Assembly (NCBI RefSeq): GCF_022271405.1
Contig: NZ_JAJNAL010000011.1
Location: forward strand, 89,774-153,773
Length of the DNA: 64,000 nt
Direction of reading: 5' to 3'
Source: Rhodopseudomonas infernalis
GTDB taxonomy: Bacteria > Pseudomonadota > Alphaproteobacteria > Rhizobiales > Xanthobacteraceae
Part shown: positions 39,461 to 48,672 of the stretch, in pieces
Layout: each line of letters starts with the position of its first letter
How positions within the stretch are numbered: the first letter of the stretch is position 1
The notes under the pieces: generated by a model
What the model saw: only the letters and a program-made list of their open reading frames with translations
The model's database searches: none
Told to the model about the DNA's origin: nothing
Made by a program: the position numbers and the translations under genes

Positions 39461-41857
39461 ATGGATAAGTTGATTGTTGTTAAGTCGCACTCTGAGATTC
39501 GTCCCGGGGGCGGAGGCCATGCGCAGCGGCCCAGCGACGGATTGCCGGTCGCACGCCCCCCGATCGCAGCGCAAGCGCCGCCGACACCGGCAAGTCAGAG
39601 ACCCAACACGGACGAATTGATCTCGCGCAGGCTTCATGATGCGGCGACCCGGCTATCGGCTGCGCAGCGCGAACTAGCGCGCGTGAGCCATGAAAGGGAC
39701 GTTCTGTTCGGCGAACTGCTGCAGGCGCGCCGCGCAGCGAAAGGAGCCAAGGGGGACACGGCGCTTGCCGTCCGTAGATTGTTACCGCTGTTGGATTGGG
39801 CGGTAGCTCATCGAAGCTCGCCGTTGTTTGGGGCGGGGCGGAAAATGCGTTTGCGCCTCACCAGTATGCTTGATTCGATCTCCAGGGATGTCGATGCGAT
39901 CGAAGCATATGTGAGGGAGTACACCAAGTTCAGAGGGTGCGCCGAGTCCCTCCGGCTGAGGATCTTGCAGACCTGCATGGAGATCGGCTCCGACCTTCAA
40001 GAACTCCCGCTGTTTTCTGCCGTCGACTACAGCGCGCTATATCCCGATGTGGCGGCATCCGGACTGAGCCCACTTTCGCATTTTGTGACACGCGGTCGCG
40101 CCGAGGACCGCACCATCCATCCGCTCCTCGACCACGAGTTTTATCGCGCGACCCACCCTGAGGTCACGGCGTTCGGGATGTCGCCGTCGCTGCACTACAT
40201 CCACTTCGGTGCCCAGAAGGGGTTCGACCCGCACCAGTTGTTCGACTCGAAAAGCTATCTGGAGCGATATCCGGACGTTTGCTCCAGCGGCATCACGCCG
40301 CTTGAGCACTACGTCCGCAACCCGCTCTGCAATCCACACCCGTTGTTCGACAGCGCGTTTTATCTCCGGCAGAATCCGGATGTCATGGAAGCCGGCCTAA
40401 ACCCGTTGGTGCATTTCGCGCTGTTCGGTGGTCGTGAGGGGCGCCGGCCGCATCCGCTGTTTCACAGTGATTATTACCTCGCTGTGAATGCCGACGTGGC
40501 GGCGGCGGGAATGAACCCGCTGGTGCACTATCTGGCCTACGGTTGGAAAGAGAACCGAGATCCCAATCCGGAATTGTACGGCCAGTTGCTTAAGCACGGA
40601 TCGGACCGTCGCAATCCACTGCTCGAGTACATCGCGAAGGGTACGGCGTCGCCCACCACGCAGACCCGGTCGTTGCCGGCGACCAGGACGCGTGACCGCG
40701 GCGCGCCCCGTATCTTGATGATCGATGCGCTGTTTCCGCGGCCCGAGCAAGATTCCGGCTCGCTGGATCAGATCGGCTTTATGCGCATCTTCATTTCGCT
40801 GGGTTTCCGGGTGTTCTTTTGCGCGAAATGGGAGTTCGGTGGCAATCCGGAGCGAGAGCAAGAGCTACGCGCGCTGGGTGTCGAATGCGTCTCATCGTCG
40901 GAATTCCGCAATCTGGATGAGTTCTTGTTCTTCCACGGGAATTCGATATCGGCGTTCTTCGTATCCCGCGTCACAATGATGGAAAATTGCTACGAGAGTC
41001 TCCGCGAATTCTGTCCACATTCGCCCATCATCTTCAACACCGTCGATATCCACCACCTGCGCGAGCAACGGGAAGCCGCTTTGCGGCTCGACCACGAATT
41101 AGCCCGTAGGGCACTAGATACGCGTGCCAAGGAGATCGGCTTCATCGAGTCCGCGGATCTAACGATCGTGGTGTCGGAGCGCGAGGCAGAAATTCTGTCG
41201 CAGCAGCTCTCCGGGGCCAACGTCGTAACCATTCCATTGATCCGCGAATGGGCCACCGAGGCCGTGCCGGATTTCGATGGACGAAGCGGTGTCTGTTTTA
41301 TTGGCGGGTTCGCGCACAAGCCGAATGTCGACGCGGTCGACTACTTTATAAAATCGATCTGGCCGCTCGTGCTGGAGCGGCAGCCAGACATGCAGTTCTA
41401 CATCGTTGGGTCGAATATGCCGCCGCGGCTGCGCGATCTCGATGTTCCCGGGGTCGTTGCGGTCGGCTTCGTGGAGGATTTGTCGACATGGCTGAGGGCC
41501 GTCAGGGTCTCGGTTGCACCGCTGCGCTACGGCGCTGGCGCTAAGGGCAAGATTGTGTCGAGTATCGGCTTAGGGGTGCCCTGTGTAACCACCGTCATTG
41601 GTGCCGAGGGGATGGGCTTGATCCATGACGACACCATCCTGGTGGCCAGCTCCGACCAGATATTTGCCGAACAAGTGTTGAGCCTTCACAACGATAGAGC
41701 GTGTTGGCAGCGCCTATCGCAGGCCGGCATGGCCTTCATTCGTGAAAAGTACTCGTTGGAAGCAGGCCGGGAAATTGTGAAGTCGAGCTTACGCCAGCTC
41801 GGTGTTCGCCTGCCGGGAAATCTGGGCAGCGCGGTAGCAGGTCGGCAGAATGTGTGA
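39461..41857 (+). CDS. glycosyltransferase with five N-terminal PDV/NPLxHY repeats
   Basis: A 798-residue multidomain protein. Residues 1-55 are Pro/Ala-rich and 55-95 a short coiled coil. Residues 185-370 hold five tandem repeats of about 37 residues with the pattern LFDSxxYLxxxPDVxxAGxN, PLxHY and GxxEGRxPHP. Residues 400-780 form a GT-B group 1 domain (RILMIDALFPRPEQDSGS, FIGGFAHKPNVDAVDYFI, then the donor loop RYGAGAKGKIVSSIGLGVPC). The repeats are known from many polysaccharide glycosyltransferases but have no established function; a carbohydrate- or protein-binding role is likely. Its last 8 bases overlap the next gene. Confidence 0.88.
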   Translation: MDKLIVVKSHSEIRPGGGGHAQRPSDGLPVARPPIAAQAPPTPASQRPNTDELISRRLHDAATRLSAAQRELARVSHERDVLFGELLQARRAAKGAKGDTALAVRRLLPLLDWAVAHRSSPLFGAGRKMRLRLTSMLDSISRDVDAIEAYVREYTKFRGCAESLRLRILQTCMEIGSDLQELPLFSAVDYSALYPDVAASGLSPLSHFVTRGRAEDRTIHPLLDHEFYRATHPEVTAFGMSPSLHYIHFGAQKGFDPHQLFDSKSYLERYPDVCSSGITPLEHYVRNPLCNPHPLFDSAFYLRQNPDVMEAGLNPLVHFALFGGREGRRPHPLFHSDYYLAVNADVAAAGMNPLVHYLAYGWKENRDPNPELYGQLLKHGSDRRNPLLEYIAKGTASPTTQTRSLPATRTRDRGAPRILMIDALFPRPEQDSGSLDQIGFMRIFISLGFRVFFCAKWEFGGNPEREQELRALGVECVSSSEFRNLDEFLFFHGNSISAFFVSRVTMMENCYESLREFCPHSPIIFNTVDIHHLREQREAALRLDHELARRALDTRAKEIGFIESADLTIVVSEREAEILSQQLSGANVVTIPLIREWATEAVPDFDGRSGVCFIGGFAHKPNVDAVDYFIKSIWPLVLERQPDMQFYIVGSNMPPRLRDLDVPGVVAVGFVEDLSTWLRAVRVSVAPLRYGAGAKGKIVSSIGLGVPCVTTVIGAEGMGLIHDDTILVASSDQIFAEQVLSLHNDRACWQRLSQAGMAFIREKYSLEAGREIVKSSLRQLGVRLPGNLGSAVAGRQNV
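40014..40568 (+). repeat. five-copy coding tandem repeat (about 37 codons each)
   Basis: The region encodes residues ~185-370 of the glycosyltransferase at 39461. Repeat starts read FSAVDYSALYPDV, LLDHEFYRATHPEV, LFDSKSYLERYPDV, LFDSAFYLRQNPDV and LFHSDYYLAVNADV. The third copy is shortened before its HP end (RNPLCNPHP). The copies differ enough at DNA level that recent expansion is unlikely. Confidence 0.8.
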
Positions 41858-44024
41858 TCGTAGCGTCGCGGTCGTCATACCGCTCTACAACCATGCCCGC
41901 TACATTGGTTCGGCGTTGGACAGCGTGTTGAATCAGACGTGTCGCCCCACCCAGATTGTGGTGGTCGACGACGGATCGTCGGATCATGGTGTGTCGATCT
42001 GCCGAGCAAAGCTCGATGGCGTCGATGGGGCGCGCGTGCTGACGCAGCCGAACGCCGGCGCGCATCACGCGCTCAATCGAGCTATCGAGGCGACCACGAG
42101 CGAGCTCGTCGCAGTGCTGAACTCGGACGACATCTTCGAACTCGATAAGCTTGAGCGTTGCGTCGGAATGTTCGCTCAGCAGCCGGATCTAAGCCTAGTA
42201 TTCGGACGGCTGACCATCATCGACGAGAATGATGCGACGGTTACGGCTGGTCCAACGGTCGACTGGCTGGCGCGTTCGATTGCTTTTGCCCGGGGAGCTG
42301 GGACCGACATCGGGTTGATCAGCGAGAACTTCGCCACCACGACCTCGAACATGATGTTCCGGAAGGAAACCTGGACGGCCAACGGCGGTTTCATGCCGCT
42401 GCGATACTGCCACGACTTAGAGTTCATTCTATCGGCCCTTGGACGTGGCAAGGTGTTGTTTGATCAGGATCGGATTCATACCAAGTACCGGGTGCATCCG
42501 ACCAATACCATCAAACAACGGATCGACAACGTAAGGGTAGAAATCGCTGGCGTCTTGGCCAACGCACTGTTCGAGAATTCTCCAGGATTCGCTGCTGAGT
42601 TCAACCGTAGTCGAATCATCGCGCTGTTCCAGGCCTTGTCGGGGAAAGGACTCTCCGATCTCATCTGCACGTTATTGCCGCTGCGTAGCGCCACTGCCAA
42701 AATGACATTCTTCGAAACCATCACCTCGCAGCAGGGGCTCGAGACCTTGCACCATCTGGCCGCGCCTGGGAGTGCGACGCAACTGTTGAAAAGCCAGTCC
42801 TGGGCGCTGGCGGCCAAAACCTTCGCAGCCACCAGCAAGCTCTCGGCGGAGGGTAGCCTGGACATCAATGCGCTGATCGAGGTGTCGTCTTTCGACAAGG
42901 GCGGGTTGGAAAAAGTCGTTCTCGATTCCGCGATCCTGTTGAAGGAACTCGGGGTGAAGCCGCTGATCGTGTCGTGCCGGGCGGCAGGCCATCTCGCCGA
43001 GGTGGCGAAGGCCGCAGAGGTGGAAGTCGTCAGCTTGCCTGAGACGAATACGCTCGAGGCCTACCGTTCTCTGGTCGCCGGCCGTCGCATCGACATCTCC
43101 ATGTCGCATTTTTCCAGGCTGGGCTATCCGATTTTTCGGGAGCGAGGCATCCCCAATGTGACGTTCATCCATAACGTCTATGCCATGCTCGACGTCGCGG
43201 GCGTCGCGGCGTTCAAGGCCGATGACGCCTATGTGGATCGGTACATCTCGGTGTCGCGCAAGGCGACCGAATACGCGGTGGGGCCGCTCGGAATCAAGCC
43301 GGCAAAAATCGAGACCATCCCGAACGGCCTGATTATCGAGGAGCATTTGCGGCGGGAAGCCCAAGCGGTGCCGGTGCAGCGCGAGCGGTTCGGCCTCAGC
43401 GACGACGACTACGTCTTCCTCAATGTTGCCTCCTATAATCTCCACAAGGGCCACTACTTGATGGCCGATGCAATGAACCTGATTTTGAATCTGCGCTCGG
43501 ATGTCAAGATCCTCTGCATCGGCAATGTGATCTATCCGCCGCACATCGAACAGCTGACCCGATTTCTCGACGATGCGGGACTGTCCAGGCACATCATCAT
43601 GCCTGGATACTTTGAGGACGTGACGCCGCTGCTTCAGATGGCGGACGCCTTCCTGCTGCCGTCCTTCCTCGAGGGGTGGAGCATCGCGATGAATGAGGCG
43701 ATGTTCCATGGCAAGCCGATGATTCTGAGCGATACTGGCGGCTCCCGGGACGTCATCGAGGAGAATGATATCGGCCTCATCGTGGCGAACGAGTATGGGG
43801 AAGTAACAAATCTGAACAGTCCGCGACTGAATGAGCTCGCTTACTCGCGACGAAAATATGAAACGGCGCCTAAATTGGCGCGGGCGATGTTGGAATTTGC
43901 CGACAATCGCGAGCATTGGGCCGAAGCCGGTCGCCGCGGGAGAGCAAAGATTTTCGAAAAGTACAGATTTGAAAAGATTGTCGGTCAATACGTAGATGTA
44001 CTGAAGGGCGTTATAAAGCGATGA
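41850..44024 (+). CDS. bimodular GT2-GT4 glycosyltransferase
   Basis: A 724-residue chimera. The N-terminal GT2 domain (about 1-240) has [38 protein letters not shown] and CHDLEFIL. The C-terminal GT-B group 1 domain (about 345-720) has [43 protein letters not shown] and the donor motif [20 protein letters not shown]. Two activities in one chain suggest successive sugar additions. It overlaps the preceding gene by 8 bp and the following acetyltransferase by 4 bp (ATGA), so these three form one coupled operon. Confidence 0.9.
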   Translation: MCDRSVAVVIPLYNHARYIGSALDSVLNQTCRPTQIVVVDDGSSDHGVSICRAKLDGVDGARVLTQPNAGAHHALNRAIEATTSELVAVLNSDDIFELDKLERCVGMFAQQPDLSLVFGRLTIIDENDATVTAGPTVDWLARSIAFARGAGTDIGLISENFATTTSNMMFRKETWTANGGFMPLRYCHDLEFILSALGRGKVLFDQDRIHTKYRVHPTNTIKQRIDNVRVEIAGVLANALFENSPGFAAEFNRSRIIALFQALSGKGLSDLICTLLPLRSATAKMTFFETITSQQGLETLHHLAAPGSATQLLKSQSWALAAKTFAATSKLSAEGSLDINALIEVSSFDKGGLEKVVLDSAILLKELGVKPLIVSCRAAGHLAEVAKAAEVEVVSLPETNTLEAYRSLVAGRRIDISMSHFSRLGYPIFRERGIPNVTFIHNVYAMLDVAGVAAFKADDAYVDRYISVSRKATEYAVGPLGIKPAKIETIPNGLIIEEHLRREAQAVPVQRERFGLSDDDYVFLNVASYNLHKGHYLMADAMNLILNLRSDVKILCIGNVIYPPHIEQLTRFLDDAGLSRHIIMPGYFEDVTPLLQMADAFLLPSFLEGWSIAMNEAMFHGKPMILSDTGGSRDVIEENDIGLIVANEYGEVTNLNSPRLNELAYSRRKYETAPKLARAMLEFADNREHWAEAGRRGRAKIFEKYRFEKIVGQYVDVLKGVIKR

Positions 44025-44581
44025 GTATCGATAACTGGCTGCGACGATTCTGGTCGGCGCTGAAATTTTATCTGGGTAATCACCTGTTCATGAATTGGAT
44101 GCCGTATCGTGTCCGTCACGCTTATCTGCGCCGGTTTTGCAACTTGCGGATCGGGGCGGACTCCAGCATTGCGATGGGGTGTTTCATTACCGGTACGTTT
44201 ATCACGATCGGCAATAACAGCGTGATCAATCGTGGCGCTTATCTCGATGGTCGCGTTCCATTATATATCGGCAACAACGTCAATGTATCGCACGGTGCGT
44301 TGATTCAGACGCTGAGTCACGATCCTCAGAATCCGGATTTTGTTTGCATCGAGAGGCCTGTGGCGATCTTGGACTATGTGTGGATCGGCACGCGGGCAAT
44401 TGTGATGCCGGGGGTGACGGTGGGTGAGGGGGCCGTGGTTGCGGCTGGCGCGGTGGTGACGAAGGACGTGCCGCCATATACAATCTGCGGCGGCAATCCG
44501 GCACGGCATATCGCCGATCGCTCACGAGATCTGCGCTACAAGACTCGATATTTCCCGTTCTTCGACACGGATATTCAGTAG
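44021..44581 (+). CDS. left-handed beta-helix acyltransferase
   Basis: A 186-residue hexapeptide-repeat acetyltransferase. Repeats such as [20 protein letters not shown] and [14 protein letters not shown] lead to the catalytic His in [20 protein letters not shown], then [20 protein letters not shown] and [20 protein letters not shown]. The family uses acetyl-CoA and commonly acetylates sugars. In this position it probably O- or N-acetylates the exported glycan or its precursor. ATG at 44021 overlaps the previous stop. Confidence 0.9.
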   Translation: MSIDNWLRRFWSALKFYLGNHLFMNWMPYRVRHAYLRRFCNLRIGADSSIAMGCFITGTFITIGNNSVINRGAYLDGRVPLYIGNNVNVSHGALIQTLSHDPQNPDFVCIERPVAILDYVWIGTRAIVMPGVTVGEGAVVAAGAVVTKDVPPYTICGGNPARHIADRSRDLRYKTRYFPFFDTDIQ

Positions 44582-44671
44582 TTCGCTCAGTGGTCACGGG
44601 GCCTATCGGCGGCGTAGCGTCTTCTAAGGCCAATCGACAGCAAGTCGAGGCGCATTCGGGATGAGACGACG

Positions 44672-45712
44672 ATGAAGAACTACACGATCATATCGGGCAC
44701 CGGCCGCGCCGGGACGACACTGTTGGTTCGCATCCTGATGAAGGCGGGAATCGACGCAGGCTTCGAGTCTGACACCGCGGTCGATCCGGTTGCCCATGCC
44801 GGACTCGAGCTGGATCTGCGAACCAAGCCTGATTGCAAATTGGTGAAGTCGCCGTGGATCGCTACCTATATCGATGAGGTGGTTCGGGACGCCGAGATCA
44901 AGATCGATCATGCCATCATTTGCATGAGAAGCCTGAGTGACGCAGCGGAAAGTCGGCGACGGGTGCAGCGCGAACAGAACACCGATGCGCACGTCGCGGG
45001 TGGACTGTGGGGCGTGACGGATCCCGCCGATCAGGAGGCCTATCTCGCTGAGATGTTTCATCGGCTGCTTTTCACGCTCTCGGCGAACGCCATTCCGATG
45101 ACGTTCCTGCACTTTCCGCGCTTCGCGAATGATGTGAACTATTTCGTGGAAATGATCCATCCGGTGTTTCCGGACGTCACCGTCGAAGACCTGCGATCGG
45201 CGTATGATGCAACAGTCGCTCCGGGATTGATCTCCGATTTCAGTAAAGTTCGTGCACCCGTGGGCGGACGATCTTCGAAAGCTGCTGCGGAATCCGCCTC
45301 GCGCGCTCATCTGGAGAAAATCGAGACGGAGCTCGCCACCCTGAACAAGCTGGTCGGCGATCAGCGCGACGAGATCGCACGGTTCGCGGTGCAGTTCAGC
45401 GAGATGGCTCGGATCTCTCAAGCCCTCGACCGCCGTGATCAAGAGAACGCGTCGCTGTCGTGCGATTTGGCGTCGTCATGGGCAAGGATAGCCGAGCTCG
45501 ATCAGGCGGCAGAACAGTTGTCGGCCAGAAAGCGGGCGTTAGAGGACGAGCTCAAAGGTATCAGTGATGCATTGCGGGCCAGCGAGCGGGCGCGCGAACT
45601 TGCGGATCAACAGGTTCAGGCGCTGCTTCAAAGCCGCTCATGGAAACTGACGCGACCGCTGCGTGGTCTTGCTGGGGGGCTGGCCGGCCTGCGCAGCTCG
45701 GCGAAGCAATAA
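44672..45712 (+). CDS. sulfotransferase-like P-loop protein with C-terminal coiled coil
   Basis: A 346-residue two-part protein. Residues 1-200 resemble a PAPS-dependent sulfotransferase: SGTGRAGTTLLVRIL matches the 5'-phosphosulfate loop and ICMRSLSDAAES could supply the Arg and Ser of the 3'-phosphate site; KLVKSPW lies between. Residues 205-325 form a heptad-rich coiled coil, ending with QSRSWKLTRPLR, a tail also found at the C terminus of many exopolysaccharide glycosyltransferases. If it is a sulfotransferase, the cysDNC genes would feed it. The domain is shorter than classic sulfotransferases, so other P-loop transferases are possible. Confidence 0.6.
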   Translation: MKNYTIISGTGRAGTTLLVRILMKAGIDAGFESDTAVDPVAHAGLELDLRTKPDCKLVKSPWIATYIDEVVRDAEIKIDHAIICMRSLSDAAESRRRVQREQNTDAHVAGGLWGVTDPADQEAYLAEMFHRLLFTLSANAIPMTFLHFPRFANDVNYFVEMIHPVFPDVTVEDLRSAYDATVAPGLISDFSKVRAPVGGRSSKAAAESASRAHLEKIETELATLNKLVGDQRDEIARFAVQFSEMARISQALDRRDQENASLSCDLASSWARIAELDQAAEQLSARKRALEDELKGISDALRASERARELADQQVQALLQSRSWKLTRPLRGLAGGLAGLRSSAKQ

Positions 45713-46039
45713 CCATACGAAGGGAGTCAGACCGTCTTTCTGACAATTACCGAGACAGCGATCGAGACAGCGCCGCCACCGTGTCGCAACTGCAGAAGCG
45801 TTCTGTATCCGAAGTCGGGCGGCTCTTCATGCTATCGACTGGAGTTCGGCTTAACGTTTGTGCCAGCGTCGCTCGCAGTGGGATGGATCCGCTGCTGCCG
45901 CGGGCTTACACACGTGCGGGAGGGGCATGAATCTTTGCCTGATCGTTGCGCTGCCTTGCTGGCAGGAACAGCGTGGCGCTGGCTGTGGCGGTCGGCTTCC
46001 GCTTCGACAAATCGACCTGATCTAGGAAGCGCCCGCGGT
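45713..46039. other. 327-bp intergenic region
   Basis: This lies between convergent genes (the sulfotransferase-like protein and a GT2). Open frames here have no ribosome binding site or recognisable composition. No clear terminator hairpin with a T-run was found. Confidence 0.5.
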
Positions 46040-47005
46040 TCAGCCCGAGTTGTTCACGTGCGATAGCTTGGTGCGAATGAGCTGTTGTTCCCCGTCGGCG
46101 TTGATCGTCTCGCTGATCCTTATGGTGTCGACCTGCCGATAGAACGCCGCAAGCGCTTTCAACGGGCGTGCCGGTTTGTCGGCCGTGCAGCGAAGCGCAA
46201 AATCCCAATCGTTCAATCGGCTCAGACGCGGATCCCAGCCGCCGTAGCGGTCCACGAGCTCGCGCCGATGGACAATGACATTCGTGTCGATGAAATTTCC
46301 CCTCGTCAGCCGGTCGCGGTCGAAGGGTTCCCACAAGATGCAGGTGGATTGAAGATTATGGAGGTAGGTAACGAGGGCTCCATAGACAAAATCGATCTCG
46401 GGATGAACGACCAGTTGATCGACAGCGAGCGTCAGGAAATCGGGGTACCAGGTATTGTCGGAGTCGATATAGGCGACGAGCGCGGCCGATGTCTCCTCGA
46501 GGCCCCGGTTGCGAGCAGCGGAGCTGCCGGCGTTCTTCTGGCGAATGTAGCGGATCCGGGGATCGTTCAGGAATGGAGCGACGACTGCTTCAGTCTCGTC
46601 CAGGCTGCCGTCGTCGATGACGACAAGCTCCCACGCCGAAAAGCTTTGCGCTTGGACACTTCCGATCGCCTCACCGATAAATTGTGCTCGGTTGTAGGTT
46701 GGAAGAATGACCGACACAGCGGGGCTGGAGAGTTCTGCAACAGCGGCGCGGGCGCCCGGCGGTCGTGCGCTTGGCAGGGCCGTCACGAGCTGCTCGAGGG
46801 CGAACAAGCGCAATTCGACGCCTTCCGCCATCAGAACTCGTTCGCGCGACGCGGTGGCGATGCGCTCGTCCAGACCAGGGCCGAGCCGGTCGGCAAGCGT
46901 GATCTCGAGGCGTTCGACACGGTCTCGGAGTTCGGCGACTTCCTCGTGAAGTCCGAGGCGACGAATGATCATCGCGCGCAAGTTGTGTTTGAATTGTCTG
47001 ATCAT
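46040..47005 (-). CDS. glycosyltransferase family 2 with N-terminal coiled coil
   Basis: A 321-residue protein. Residues 15-75 are a heptad-rich coiled coil (LHEEVAELRDRVERLEITLA). A GT2 domain follows from about residue 95: SVILPTYNRAQFIGEAIGS, VVIDDGSLDETE, the DXD-like YIDSDNTWYP, and the acceptor-side RLNDWDFALRC. Coiled-coil extensions in such enzymes often mediate oligomerisation or membrane-complex contacts. It is the last gene of the polysaccharide island on the right. Confidence 0.88.
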   Translation of the reverse strand: MIRQFKHNLRAMIIRRLGLHEEVAELRDRVERLEITLADRLGPGLDERIATASRERVLMAEGVELRLFALEQLVTALPSARPPGARAAVAELSSPAVSVILPTYNRAQFIGEAIGSVQAQSFSAWELVVIDDGSLDETEAVVAPFLNDPRIRYIRQKNAGSSAARNRGLEETSAALVAYIDSDNTWYPDFLTLAVDQLVVHPEIDFVYGALVTYLHNLQSTCILWEPFDRDRLTRGNFIDTNVIVHRRELVDRYGGWDPRLSRLNDWDFALRCTADKPARPLKALAAFYRQVDTIRISETINADGEQQLIRTKLSHVNNSG

Positions 47006-47533
47006 GCGAGCGAATGCCGATGAGCGAGCCGATCGTGCGGACCATGATTGTCTCGGAATGCTGGAATGATCAATCGAATCCTACCGGTTCTGAACATCGG
47101 TGTTGCCGACCTCGCGATGGATCGAGGCTTTCAGCCCAACAGAAATCTGAAGGCGCCGGAGTGATGCAGGCACTAAAGCCAGGTCGGGCACGGGCTCACT
47201 ATGGTTGAAGGCTAGACGCGGCGGAAAGCCCCTGGTGTGGATGTGGGGCCGGGGCTCTCAAATCAAACGAGGTGACGTCCGCATCATAGGTCAGCGCCCT
47301 ATATGATGAGTCTCCGATCGCCGCCGAAGGTTCAACCGTCTAGGTCGATGCGGCAGCCTCTGGCTTGAGCAGTCCTGCTTCTGATTGCCCCCGACACCCG
47401 GAGGTGCCCGCTGGGCCGCGCTTTGGCGCGGCGCTAAGCGCGCACTCAAGATGACGGTTCCGCACTTGAGGCGACGGCGTCGCTTCAATCAATCGATGAA
47501 GCGTTCTAATTATCGCGCTCCAGAGTGCGATGC
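47006..47533. other. 528-bp boundary region between the glycan island and the Liv cluster
   Basis: No gene was recognised. The right 200 bp are rich in short inverted GC segments (for example around 47415-47450), which may form the 3' end structure of livF transcripts. It marks the change from polysaccharide to transport genes. Confidence 0.5.
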
Positions 47534-48376
47534 TCACAACCAGCGCTTGCGGCGTTTGAAGCTCTTCAGGTTCTTGAAGCTCTTGCGCTGATCGCCTGCG
47601 CCACCGAGGTAGAACTCCTTGACGTCTTCGTTGTCGCGCAGTTCGTCGGCGGTGCCGTCGAGGACGACCTTGCCTTGCTCCATGATGTAGCCGTGGCTGG
47701 CGACGGAAAGGGCAGCGCGAGCATTTTGCTCGACCAGCAGGATGGTGACGCCGAGGTCGCGATTGATCTGCTTGATGATCGAGAACACCTCTTTCACCAG
47801 AAGGGGCGAAAGCCCCATCGAGGGCTCGTCCATCAGGATCATCTTGGGCCGGGCCATCAGCGCGCGGCCGATCGCCAGCATCTGCTGTTCGCCGCCCGAG
47901 AGATAGCCGGCGAGGCCGGTGCGCTCCTTCAGTCGCGGGAAGTAGTTGTAGACCATCTCGATGTCGGCCGCGACGTTGCGGTCGCTGCGGGTGAAGGCGC
48001 CGAGCCGCAGGTTCTCCAGCGAGGTCATGTCGGAGACGATGCGGCGGCCCTCCATCACCTGGAAGATGCCACGGCGAACGATCTTGTCCGGATCGGTGCC
48101 GTCGATCCGGTCGCCGTCGAACACGATCTCGCCGCGCGTGACCTCGCCGTCCTCGGTTTTCAGCAGCCCGGAGATCGCCTTCAGCGTCGTCGATTTGCCG
48201 GCGCCATTGGCCCCGAGCAGCGCCACGATCGCGCCCTGCGGCACCTCGAGGCTGAGCCCGCGCAGCACCAGAATGACGTCGTCATAGACGACTTCGATGT
48301 TGCGGACGCTGAGCAGCGGGGCGGGGGCCGACGACGAGCCGGGCGGCGGGCGATGCAGTTCGGCGGCTTCGGTCAT
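47534..48376 (-). CDS. livF: branched-chain-type ABC transporter ATP-binding protein LivF
   Basis: Second ATPase of a Liv/HAAT-type importer, 280 residues. Walker A is GANGAGKST, signature LSGGEQQ, Walker B ILMDEPS, and the LivF-type VMEGRRIVSDMT precedes them. A basic C-terminal tail (KSFKNLKSFKRRKRWL) is longer than normal. The frame runs to 48529 but that extension covers the dispersed inverted repeat; the ATG at 48376 is used. The partner proteins are livK, livM and livH upstream and livG at 54563. Confidence 0.93.
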   Translation of the reverse strand: MTEAAELHRPPPGSSSAPAPLLSVRNIEVVYDDVILVLRGLSLEVPQGAIVALLGANGAGKSTTLKAISGLLKTEDGEVTRGEIVFDGDRIDGTDPDKIVRRGIFQVMEGRRIVSDMTSLENLRLGAFTRSDRNVAADIEMVYNYFPRLKERTGLAGYLSGGEQQMLAIGRALMARPKMILMDEPSMGLSPLLVKEVFSIIKQINRDLGVTILLVEQNARAALSVASHGYIMEQGKVVLDGTADELRDNEDVKEFYLGGAGDQRKSFKNLKSFKRRKRWL

Positions 48377-48484
48377 GGTGTGGGTCCTGATGATGATCGG
48401 CGCCTGAAGTCGATGGTCGGCAGCACGGATGGAAAGGGGGGACCAGCGTCGATGCCGGCCGCTGCCGGTGCCCCACCCTCTCCC

Positions 48485-48583
48485 GTCATCGCCCGCGAAA
48501 GCGGGCGACCCAGTATTCCAGAGCGCCAATCATTCAACGCGACGCTGCGGCGTACTGGGTCCCCCGCTTTCGCGGGGGATGAC
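48485..48583. repeat. Bradyrhizobiaceae-type inverted repeat
   Basis: Two 31-bp arms, GTCATCGCCCGCGAAAGCGG plus 11 bp at 48485-48515 and its near-complement at 48553-48583, flank a 37-bp centre. Each arm also contains its own short palindrome (CCCGCGAAAGCGGG). The arms differ at three positions. Such elements are dispersed in these genomes, usually between genes. Here it lies between livK and livF and may form a stable hairpin in the transcript. Confidence 0.8.
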
Positions 48584-48672
48584 GTTTGATCGAGTTGCAG
48601 CGCGGTGGGTCATAGCGGCCGCCGCGCTGCAAGTCGGGAGCGGCCGCGGCTGCAGGCAGCCGCGCCGTCAGC

